Below, in pieces: positions 10,231 to 17,906 of a stretch of 64,000 nt of DNA (position 1 is its first letter; each line of letters opens with the position of its first letter). The position numbers were made by a program, and so were the translations under genes. The notes beneath the pieces were generated by a model, which saw nothing but the letters and a program-made list of their open reading frames with translations, was not told the DNA's origin and did no database searches. The DNA comes from an uncultured Prochlorococcus sp. (lineage in GTDB: Bacteria; Cyanobacteriota; Cyanobacteriia; PCC-6307; Cyanobiaceae). The DNA is taken from positions 28,008-92,007 of the forward strand of contig NZ_CACMSM010000004.1 of NCBI RefSeq assembly GCF_902616385.1, written 5' to 3'.

Positions 10231-11355
10231 TTACCTTATTAAATACTTTATCCATCTACAATTTATTCCCCCATTACTAACGGGAATTTTCAAGGAAGAT
10301 TTCATTTTCAAATATTTTGTTAGTTTTGGATTTCCACTTAAAAGCCAAAATTCCCAACCTGAAAAATTATTCTTTAGGAAGATTCCCATTTGTTCATATA
10401 AACAAATCAATTCATTTTCATCGCCTAATTTTTTGCCATATGGAGGATTACATATGATGATCCCAGGTGTGCAACTTAATTGGAGTTCTAAAAAATCATT
10501 ATTTATAATTTCAATATAATTTTCGAGCCCAGCCAATGATATATTTACATTCGCCTGCTCAAAAACCTTTTTATTAATTTCACAGCCTATTATTTTTGGT
10601 AATTTTTCATAATTTATAATTTTATTTTTTGCCTTATTTTTTTCATTAAGATAAATATCTTGCCTAAAGTCCAACCAATTCTCAAAAAGATATACTTGAT
10701 CAATATTTATGGGAACTCCAAGGAATTGGTTTACCGCCTCAATTAAAAAAGTTCCTGAGCCACACATAAAATCTATTAAAGGAACTTTGCCATTCCATTG
10801 AGTCATATTTATCAATCCAGAGGCTAAATTTTCTTTTAATGGAGCATTTCCAATTGCGGGTCTATAACCTCTTTTGTGTAAGCTTTCTATGCTGCTTTGA
10901 AGACTGAGAATTGCTTTATTATTATTTAAATGCAGATGAATGACAAAATCAGGATTATCTAGAGAAATATTTGATCTTTTATTCCAAAATGCCTGTTGCA
11001 AATCAGTTATAGAATTTTTTACTTCAAGAGCAGTGAAATGTGTGTGAGTTAAAGAAGATGTTCGCCCAGTTACTTGAACATTAAACGTTTTATCATAATG
11101 CAACCAATTTAACCAATCAAATGAATCTCTAACCCCCTCATATAAAGATTGTTTGTCATAGCAATTAAAACTTGCAATTTCTCTATAAAAACGAAAAGTT
11201 AATCTGGAATAGAAATGAACTCTATAAAAAGTTTCAAAGTCACATTCAAAATTAATAAATCTTTTATAAGTATTAATATTAAAGCCGCCTAAATTTGAAA
11301 TTTCTTCAGCTAAAGATTTCTCTAGTCCCTCCGGAGCTGATGCCACTACATTCAT
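10231..11355 (-). CDS. THUMP/N6-adenine-specific RNA methyltransferase (RlmL/YcbY-like)
   Basis: IDFMCGSGTFLIEAVNQ and IICNPPYGKKLG motifs. Confidence 0.85.
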   Translation of the reverse strand: MNVVASAPEGLEKSLAEEISNLGGFNINTYKRFINFECDFETFYRVHFYSRLTFRFYREIASFNCYDKQSLYEGVRDSFDWLNWLHYDKTFNVQVTGRTSSLTHTHFTALEVKNSITDLQQAFWNKRSNISLDNPDFVIHLHLNNNKAILSLQSSIESLHKRGYRPAIGNAPLKENLASGLINMTQWNGKVPLIDFMCGSGTFLIEAVNQFLGVPINIDQVYLFENWLDFRQDIYLNEKNKAKNKIINYEKLPKIIGCEINKKVFEQANVNISLAGLENYIEIINNDFLELQLSCTPGIIICNPPYGKKLGDENELICLYEQMGIFLKNNFSGWEFWLLSGNPKLTKYLKMKSSLKIPVSNGGINCRWIKYLIR

Positions 11356-11413
11356 ATACGAAAAAACTTAATAAAAAAACTATTCAATAACCATTTTGCC
11401 TGTCAGAATATAA

Positions 11414-11688
11414 ATGTCCAATTGGACTAGGTAATCTCAACCGATGTTTCGGACAGCGGTTCGATTCCGCTCAACTCCATTATTTGGGGTTGTAATGGTT
11501 TCGACGGGGCATAAGGAAGGTGACTGAAGCCGGCTCGGTTAGAGCAAAAACACAAATGCTAACAAAATCGTTAGTTTCTCCCGTCAAACAGCACCAGTTG
11601 CTGCTTGATCCTAAAGGAGATGGGGTTATATCAGCCTTATCAACCAAATGATACGAGGAGTCTGGAAGGACTCCACTTTTTTTAAATA
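11414..11688 (+). ncRNA. ssrA: tmRNA, circularly permuted two-piece type
   Basis: Acceptor piece ...GGTTCGATTCCGCTCAACTCCA (to ~11479) precedes coding piece GGGGTTGTAATGGTTTCGACGGGGCA; tag ORF 11558-11608 gives ANKIVSFSRQTAPVAA*; terminator GGAGTCTGGAAGGACTCC-ACTTTTTTT. 5' boundary approximate. Confidence 0.93.
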
Positions 11689-11837
11689 ACTAAGAAGTTG
11701 TAGTAGATAATTTATTAGTGTGTAAATATTGCTGCAGTTGCTTGTATTAAAAAGAATTTTTTTAATTTTATAAGTATAAATACTGAGAAGATAAGTTTTA
11801 AATTAATTTATCTTATTATAAAATCCAAACTTACAAA

Positions 11838-11975
11838 ATGGAATCTAATAAAAAACTAAATGACTTGATAATAAATCTCAAACCAAAAGTTATTAGATTC
11901 ACTGGTGAAAAATTTCCTAATGAACTATGGAATAGAGGTTGTCAAATCAAAAAAAATAAGAAAATATCAAGCTAA
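11838..11975 (+). CDS. Small hypothetical protein (45 aa)
   Basis: Hand translation MESNKKLNDLIINLKPKVIRFTGEKFPNELWNRGCQIKKNKKISS. Confidence 0.45.
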   Translation: MESNKKLNDLIINLKPKVIRFTGEKFPNELWNRGCQIKKNKKISS

Positions 11976-11983
11976 AAATTTAA

Positions 11984-12946
11984 TTAATTACTCGAAAAAG
12001 GATTTTTCGGCATTTTTTTTAAACATTTTTTTGAAACTTCCTGAAGTACTTTAAATTCATTTTTATTTAAATTCCAATTAAATACATTCGATACATCTAT
12101 AACTTGAGATTTTTTTCGCATTCCAACTAATGGAATAGTTCCTTGATAACAACACCAATTAATTGCTACTTGCGCTTGTGAAACTGATCTTTGATACGCA
12201 ATTCTTTTTAGACAACTCCGCAATTCATATGTTGGTTTTTTATAGTTTTCAAATAAAAAATTACGAATAAAACTTTTTTCTTTATTTTCTTCTTTATCTG
12301 GATCAATACAAAGTATTCCAAAAGACAAAGGACTATAAGCAAAGAAATCAATATTATTTTCTTCGCAAATTTTTTTCACCTGATATTGTTTTTCTAAATC
12401 GGGAGCAAGCAAAGAAAACTGTATCTGAACACTGTTTAGGCTCTGATCTCTTTTTGCCAAAAAATTAATTAATTTCGTCAATCTTTTGGGACCTATATTT
12501 GATAAGCCGATTCGAAAATCAAAGCCTTGATCTTTTAAATCGCAAAGACTATTCAAAAGCCCTAATTCCTGCCAAGGATTGTATTTTGCAGTTGACCAAT
12601 GTAGCTGCACTATATCTAATTTATTATTAAGTCTTTCTAAACTTTTCAAAAAAGGTTTATTAAAACCTCTGTCACCCATTCTCCATGGATAAGGTGCAAG
12701 TTTAGTTGCCACTTGAATTCTTTTTTTCTTTGCTGCAGGAGTATTTAGTAAAAATTTGCCTATCAATAATTCACTTCTACCCTGAAGGTTCCCAGTACCG
12801 TAAGAATCTGCTGTATCAATTAGATCAAAACCTCTTCGTAATGCTTCATTATATGTCTCACGTAAATCATCGTCATTTGTAGATTGGTAATTCCAAAAAA
12901 GCTTATTACCCCAAGACCAAGTACCTAATCCGATTCTTTTCTTCAC
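11984..12946 (-). CDS. Aldo/keto reductase
   Basis: FDLIDTADSYGTG, VQLHWS, IGLSNIG motifs. Confidence 0.93.
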   Translation of the reverse strand: MKKRIGLGTWSWGNKLFWNYQSTNDDDLRETYNEALRRGFDLIDTADSYGTGNLQGRSELLIGKFLLNTPAAKKKRIQVATKLAPYPWRMGDRGFNKPFLKSLERLNNKLDIVQLHWSTAKYNPWQELGLLNSLCDLKDQGFDFRIGLSNIGPKRLTKLINFLAKRDQSLNSVQIQFSLLAPDLEKQYQVKKICEENNIDFFAYSPLSFGILCIDPDKEENKEKSFIRNFLFENYKKPTYELRSCLKRIAYQRSVSQAQVAINWCCYQGTIPLVGMRKKSQVIDVSNVFNWNLNKNEFKVLQEVSKKCLKKMPKNPFSSN

Positions 12947-13100
12947 AGCTTATTTAAATAAGGAAATTTATAAGGTTATCTAAAGATATTAAATTAATTT
13001 CTTAAAAATATTTCAAAAAATAAGTTTTAAAGCATTAAAAATCAATTTCTCTTGACATTAAGAAATTATTCTCCAAAGTAGGAGAAATAAAAATAAAAAA

Positions 13101-13772
13101 TTGTTCATTACCGTTTGCGGACAAAAAGGGGGTGTAGCCAAGACCTGCACAAGTATTCACCTTGCTAGTGTTTGGCATTCTGAAGGTAAAAAAGTTTGCA
13201 TAGTCGATGCCGACAAGAATAGATCTGCATTAGCATACGCATCAAGAGGAAATCTTCCATTTCCAGTTTTCCCAGTCAGTTCAGCTGCTAAAGCATCAAG
13301 ATCATCAGAAATTGTAATAACTGATGGACAGGCTAGCAGTGATCAAGACGAACTTAAACACTTAGCTTATGGTTCGGATTTAGTTATCTTACCTACAACT
13401 GCAAAAGCAAGATCAGTAGAATTAACTGTAGAACTAGCTAATTTATTAAGCCACTTAAAAGTTAACCATGCAGTAGTAATAGTAAAAGTTGATTTTAGAC
13501 AGCAAAAAGCAGCGCAGCAAGCCAAAGCAGCTCTAGAAAATTTTGGTTTATATGTTTTTGATACATTTATACCCTTACTTTCAGCATTTGATAAAGCAGA
13601 AGCCACGGGCAATGCTGTATTTGAAGCTATAGACGATTTAGGCAGATCAGATCCTCGTCGAATGACGGGCTGGTCTGCTTATTGTTCAATTGCCTCACAA
13701 ATTCCATGCCTGATTTCGAAGCCCTCATCCGACACCAACAACTTAAACAACCAACAACCAATAAGCGCTTAA
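13101..13772 (+). CDS. ParA/MinD-family ATPase (TTG start)
   Basis: FITVCGQKGGVAKTCTSIHLA deviant Walker A, VCIVDADKNRSA. Confidence 0.88.
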   Translation: MFITVCGQKGGVAKTCTSIHLASVWHSEGKKVCIVDADKNRSALAYASRGNLPFPVFPVSSAAKASRSSEIVITDGQASSDQDELKHLAYGSDLVILPTTAKARSVELTVELANLLSHLKVNHAVVIVKVDFRQQKAAQQAKAALENFGLYVFDTFIPLLSAFDKAEATGNAVFEAIDDLGRSDPRRMTGWSAYCSIASQIPCLISKPSSDTNNLNNQQPISA

Positions 13773-13948
13773 AAGTAGTTGATTCTCCTAATTTTGAAGA
13801 AGAAAAAAACGAAGAAACAATAATTAGACAATCTGGATTATTAATTAATTTTTTTGGAGGTTTTATAGGCTCTTTAATTGGAACTTTAACAATACTATTT
13901 CTTTATATAAATGAATATCTACCATTAGATTTACTAAAACTTAAGTAG
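13706..13948 (+). CDS. Small membrane-anchored protein overlapping the parA-like gene
   Basis: MPDFEALIRHQQLKQPTTNKRL...LINFFGGFIGSLIGTLTILFLYINEYLPLDLLKLK; stop lies within the argJ-like repeat. Confidence 0.65.
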   Translation: MPDFEALIRHQQLKQPTTNKRLKVVDSPNFEEEKNEETIIRQSGLLINFFGGFIGSLIGTLTILFLYINEYLPLDLLKLK

Positions 13949-13967
13949 TATATTCACTATTCATTTC
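13941..13967. repeat. att-like core, distal copy of the argJ 3' end
   Basis: ttaagtagtatattcactattcatttc; minus strand reads E-M-N-S-E-Y-T-T-stop. Confidence 0.8.
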
Positions 13968-14003
13968 TATACAAAGATAATCGCTAATAATTGACTTCAA
14001 TAA

Positions 14004-14022
14004 TTGACTTTTTATAAGTCAA
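14004..14022. terminator. Hairpin TTGACTT-TTTAT-AAGTCAA
   Basis: 7-bp perfect inverted repeat just inside the element C left end. Confidence 0.45.
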
Positions 14023-14029
14023 TACAATT

Positions 14030-14048
14030 GTAAGCAAAGTGTAAGTGG
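14030..14048 (+). repeat. Paired motif, 11-bp period (arm-site-like)
   Basis: GTAAGCAAAGT GTAAGTGG. Confidence 0.7.
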
Positions 14049-14090
14049 TAATTAAAAACTAAGTTTTTACTAAATTTCTAATTTGCAACA

Positions 14091-14110
14091 GTAAGCAAAC
14101 TGTAAGCAAC
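14091..14110 (+). repeat. Paired motif, 11-bp period (arm-site-like)
   Basis: GTAAGCAAACT GTAAGCAAC. Confidence 0.75.
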
Positions 14111-14176
14111 AGAACATGCTTTCTGAAACAAGTCTAAATTAAATTAAATCAATATCTGAGTGATAACTTTAATAAA

Positions 14177-14494
14177 TTAGTTAGTAATTTTTTTAATTTT
14201 TTCTAAATTCCATTTATCAAATATTAATTTCATTTCTCTTTCGTAGTATCTTACTTTCTTGGAGAAAGGTAGTTGTTGAATAATTACCCCAAAGGGAAAT
14301 TTAAAAAAAGAAGAAACATAAACAATATAAAACTCGATAAATGACGGTTTTGGTGGGAGAGGTAAATTTTTTACATATGCCCAATCAATGCATGGTTTTA
14401 GTTGCTTATCACTATCAGCAATATTTTTTCTACATCTCCAGTAAGAGAATAAATAAATACCAATAAAAATCGGTAGTGGAAGCAGTCGCAACAT
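14177..14494 (-). CDS. Hypothetical protein, element C cargo
   Basis: 105-aa ORF, N-terminal hydrophobic segment. Confidence 0.6.
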   Translation of the reverse strand: MLRLLPLPIFIGIYLFSYWRCRKNIADSDKQLKPCIDWAYVKNLPLPPKPSFIEFYIVYVSSFFKFPFGVIIQQLPFSKKVRYYEREMKLIFDKWNLEKIKKITN

Positions 14495-14683
14495 TAAATA
14501 TCAAGGATAATTTTTCTTCTCATTGATTCATATTAAAGTGATAGTTTAGTTTTTATGAAAAGTCTTGATGATATCCCAAAATATAACCCTTCCAATCATA
14601 TTTTTCTTTTTTGTATATTCAAAAATAAGTTTGTGTAATTCGCAATCACCAATAACAGCAAAAGAAATGTATTAATTGACATT

Positions 14684-14708
14684 AAAAAAGAGGGTAGTTA
14701 TACCCTCT
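14684..14708 (-). terminator. Rho-independent terminator for the minus-strand small genes of element C
   Basis: Minus strand AGAGGGTA-TAAC-TACCCTCT followed by TTTTTT. Confidence 0.8.
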
Positions 14709-14742
14709 AATATAAATTGAATATCAAAAAATTTCCAATTGT

Positions 14743-14871
14743 TTAATAATGTGGTGGTTCTGATTCTTCTTGAGGAAAATAGGTATCAATATCATTACCT
14801 TTTTCTTTCTTTTTAAAATATTCTTCGGATGGGTCTAATCCATCATTATCGTAATTTCGTTCTTTTTCCAT
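14743..14871 (-). CDS. Acidic 42-aa protein, shared with element B
   Basis: MEKERNYDNDGLDPSEEYFKKKEKGNDIDTYFPQEESEPPHY; 36/42 identical to the protein at 40921-41049. Confidence 0.75.
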   Translation of the reverse strand: MEKERNYDNDGLDPSEEYFKKKEKGNDIDTYFPQEESEPPHY

Positions 14872-15164
14872 TATTTATCTAATACACTTTTTACTTTATC
14901 TGAGAATTTTTGTTCTTTATCAGTTCTAGTATTTACTTTCATTGTTGTATAAATTCTAGGCGCACCTTTTGAATGAATTTTTTTATGACACTTTTTAACA
15001 CATTCAAATACTTTATCCCAATCTCCCTCTATTGCCGTTCCATTCGCTCCCAATTCATAGTTTAGTCCTTCATTTTTGATAACTTCAATACACTCTTTTA
15101 TATAAGGAGATAGGGAAGTTCCAACTCCAATAGGGACTAAGCATAAGTCAATACTTACAAACAT
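14871..15164 (-). CDS. MTH1187/UPF0045-family (thiamine-binding-like) protein
   Basis: MFVSIDLCLVPIGVGTSLSPYIKECIEVIKNEGLNYELGANGTAIEGDWDKVFECVKKCHKKIHSKGAPRIYTTMKV. Confidence 0.8.
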   Translation of the reverse strand: MFVSIDLCLVPIGVGTSLSPYIKECIEVIKNEGLNYELGANGTAIEGDWDKVFECVKKCHKKIHSKGAPRIYTTMKVNTRTDKEQKFSDKVKSVLDK

Positions 15165-15264
15165 AATTTTTTCCTATTTTGATAAATCTAACGATTCATA
15201 TCCTAAATGCTAATGTTGATAGATTTAGCGAAGAGAATCACTAAAACTTTACTAAAAATAAAAT

Positions 15265-15408
15265 AAGAGGGCATTTGTTTGCCCTCTACGAATCTTATGC
15301 ACCTCGCTGTCCACAAAGTCGATGAAGTGCTTTTGACTCCTGCATTATTTCCACTCTTAGTGAATGGGAAAAGATAGTCGTGACAACCACTAAGCACTTC
15401 TACTCGGG
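15265..15408 (-). ncRNA. Candidate structured small RNA with terminator, paralog of the one at 35498-35647
   Basis: Near-identical to element B copy; AAGTGCTT...AAGCACTT stem plus AGAGGGCAAACAAATGCCCTCT terminator hairpin; substitutions are not biased to third codon positions. Boundaries approximate. Confidence 0.65.
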
Positions 15409-15472
15409 TAATATTACTCTATGAATTTTAAGTTAAAAGGAGGACAATATAAATATAGATCTAGGAGATCTT

Positions 15473-15655
15473 ATGAAACTATTCAATCAATTTAACATTC
15501 TTCCAAGATACTTAACTGCGTTTAATTATGCAGGATTAAATCTAAAAGAAAACCCAAAAGAACTTAAGAAATGCACCCCTGTGTTTCAAAACTTTTGGGA
15601 GAAAGAATGTAGAGAACATCCAACAAATAAAAAATGTTTAATTTACTGCGACTGA
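15473..15655 (+). CDS. 60-aa Cys-containing protein, shared with element B
   Basis: MKLFNQFNILPRYLTAFNYAGLNL...CREHPTNKKCLIYCD; 49/60 identical to 35247-35429; strong RBS. Confidence 0.75.
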   Translation: MKLFNQFNILPRYLTAFNYAGLNLKENPKELKKCTPVFQNFWEKECREHPTNKKCLIYCD

Positions 15656-15692
15656 GTTATTAATTTTAGTCTTTATTAAAAAAGGAGGTTTT

Positions 15693-15860
15693 ATGAAACT
15701 AACTACTTCATTCACCATTCTCAATCGAAAATTAAATGAGATGGTTTTAATTAGAGATGCAATGAAAAAAAGAATATTAGCAACTGAAAGATTGCATGAT
15801 GATTATAGAAAAATGTTCAAAAATAAAGAACATCAAACCATAGTTAAAGGTTATGTTTAA
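15693..15860 (+). CDS. Small hypothetical protein (55 aa), element C
   Basis: AAAGGAGG RBS then MKLTTSFTILNRKLNEMVLIRDAMKKRILATERLHDDYRKMFKNKEHQTIVKGYV. Confidence 0.6.
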   Translation: MKLTTSFTILNRKLNEMVLIRDAMKKRILATERLHDDYRKMFKNKEHQTIVKGYV

Positions 15861-15906
15861 CCTAGTTAGACTAAATTTAATTAGCAATAATAAGTCCTAA
15901 TTTAAT

Positions 15907-15926
15907 GTAAGAAGATCGTAAGCAAC
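15907..15926 (+). repeat. Paired motif, 11-bp period (arm-site-like)
   Basis: GTAAGAAGATC GTAAGCAAC. Confidence 0.75.
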
Positions 15927-15970
15927 ATATGTACAATCAACAAATCTTTTTATATAACAACGTTTTAGCG

Positions 15971-17209
15971 TTAAGTCGTATATTCGCTATTAATTTCAAC
16001 ATACTTTTTAGAAAGATCGCACCCCCAAGCAGTACCTTTCGATTCACCAGAGTTTAGATTAATCACAATTTTTACAATATCATCTACTAAATATCTACCT
16101 TTCATTCTGGATTTCATATAATCCGTGACTTTTTGTGGATCATATTTATTTAACTTGCCGTTTTCCAAAATCTGAGCGCTTCCTATATACAAGTCAACGT
16201 GATTTAAGTTGAATTTCACTCCAGAATTACCTGCAGCAGAAATAATTCTTCCCCAATTAGGATCACAACCATGTATCGCAGTTTTTACCAAAGTAGAATT
16301 ACAAATAGATTTCGCAAGCATAATTGCATCATCAGTATTTTTTGCTCCTTTAACCATAACTTCTAATAAACAATTTGCTCCCTCTCCATCCCTTGCAATA
16401 TTTTTTGCCAAGTTTTGACATACAATATCAATCCCTTTTTGGATAATTGGAAAAAACTTTTTTTCAATTTTCTCTCCTGAATTTATTCCAACAAAAGAAT
16501 CATTTGTGCTTGTCTCTCCATCAACTGATATTGCATTAAAAGATTTGTTAACGGCACTAGAAATCATTTTATCCCATTCTTCTTTTCCAATACCCGCATC
16601 ACAGGTTAGAAAAGCAAGCATTGTAGCCATATTGGGGTAAATCATTCCTGAACCTTTAGCAAATCCTGCTATTTTTATTTTTCTACCTTGAATAATCGTC
16701 TCTATCAAAACTTTTTTCAAAGTCAAATCAGTAGTTAATATTGCTTCTGCTGCATTATTAAAATTATTACTCTTTAAATCGCTAACTAAATTCGGTAAAT
16801 TTTTTACTAAATCATTTATTTGTATTGGAACTCCAATTACACCAGTTGAGCACATTAAAACTTCTTCTTCTTTTATTCCTAAAAGTTCCGCAATCTTTCT
16901 TGTAGCAATTTGAAAATGTTGAATTCCAAGATTGCCTGTACATGCATTTGCCTGACCAGAATTAATTAGTATTGCTCGTACAAAACCTGAGGTTTTTTTA
17001 ATCCTTTTTTCACAAATATCCACGCAAGAAGCGCGAACTATTGATTGAGTAAACATTCCACTAAAAATACTTCCTTCTGGAGCGAGTATTAGTGCTAAAT
17101 CTTTTTTATTAGAAGCTTTTAATCCAGCAGATATCCCAGCAAAAAGAAACCCCTTAGGTGTTACCTTACTGTCATCAACAAACGACCAATTGAAATCTAA
17201 CCGGTTCAA
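15971..17209 (-). CDS. argJ: Bifunctional glutamate N-acetyltransferase / ornithine acetyltransferase
   Basis: GMIYPNMATMLAFLTCDA, CDPNWGRIISAAGNSG motifs. Confidence 0.96.
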   Translation of the reverse strand: MNRLDFNWSFVDDSKVTPKGFLFAGISAGLKASNKKDLALILAPEGSIFSGMFTQSIVRASCVDICEKRIKKTSGFVRAILINSGQANACTGNLGIQHFQIATRKIAELLGIKEEEVLMCSTGVIGVPIQINDLVKNLPNLVSDLKSNNFNNAAEAILTTDLTLKKVLIETIIQGRKIKIAGFAKGSGMIYPNMATMLAFLTCDAGIGKEEWDKMISSAVNKSFNAISVDGETSTNDSFVGINSGEKIEKKFFPIIQKGIDIVCQNLAKNIARDGEGANCLLEVMVKGAKNTDDAIMLAKSICNSTLVKTAIHGCDPNWGRIISAAGNSGVKFNLNHVDLYIGSAQILENGKLNKYDPQKVTDYMKSRMKGRYLVDDIVKIVINLNSGESKGTAWGCDLSKKYVEINSEYTT

Positions 17210-17284
17210 ACTTTTTGGTATTTTAATTCATATTAACTACTCTTTAATACTAAAGAAACAGGTAATTAGATTATTATTAATTAT

Positions 17285-17902
17285 ATGGATATTCTTCAAA
17301 AATCAAAAAACAAACAAAGAAGAATTGGTTTAACAGGCGGTATTGCCAGTGGGAAAACAACCATAACTAATTACATTAGAAAACATAAAAATATTCCAAT
17401 ATTAGATGCAGATAATTTATCAAGAGAATTAATCAAACCAAATACATATGAATATAAGAAAATTTTAGATTATTTTGGAAATAAAATTATTGATAATAAT
17501 AATAATTCAGAAAACCTAATAAACAGAAAACTTTTACGGAACATTATTTTTAAAAATTCAGAAAGTAAAGAATGGATTGAAAAACTGCTTCACCCATTAA
17601 TAAAAGAAAAAATGATAGAAGAATGCAGTCAATACAAAAATAACGAAACTATAGTATTGGTTATTCCTTTATTATTTGAAGCAAAATTTGAAGATATTTG
17701 CACTGAAATATGGTTAGTCAAATGTCCTAAAGAACTACAAAAAAAAAGACTTATTATAAGAGATAAAATTAGCGAAAAAGAAGCATATGAATCCATAAAT
17801 CTTCAATTAAGTTTTGAAGAAAAAAGAAAATTTTCAGACATTATTTTAGATAATTCAGATGATCAAAATAAATGGATGGATACAATAAAAGAGCTTCTTT
17901 GA
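17285..17902 (+). CDS. coaE: Dephospho-CoA kinase
   Basis: RRIGLTGGIASGKTTITNYI. Confidence 0.94.
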   Translation: MDILQKSKNKQRRIGLTGGIASGKTTITNYIRKHKNIPILDADNLSRELIKPNTYEYKKILDYFGNKIIDNNNNSENLINRKLLRNIIFKNSESKEWIEKLLHPLIKEKMIEECSQYKNNETIVLVIPLLFEAKFEDICTEIWLVKCPKELQKKRLIIRDKISEKEAYESINLQLSFEEKRKFSDIILDNSDDQNKWMDTIKELL

Positions 17903-17906
17903 AGCT

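Larger units (their letters stand above)
13941..15997. mobile_element. Element C: putative integrative element with no integrase, at the argJ 3' end
   Basis: 27-bp imperfect direct repeat (24/27) at 13941-13967 and 15971-15997, the latter being the argJ 3' end; 11-bp-period paired motifs just inside both ends; small-ORF cargo shared with the guaA element. Confidence 0.75.

Noticed and set aside
15203-15397. 64-aa ORF MLSGCHDYLFPF... and its counterpart 35505-35828 as protein genes
   Set aside because: Region is conserved mainly as nucleotide sequence with stems and a terminator; differences are largely non-synonymous, so an RNA is the better explanation.
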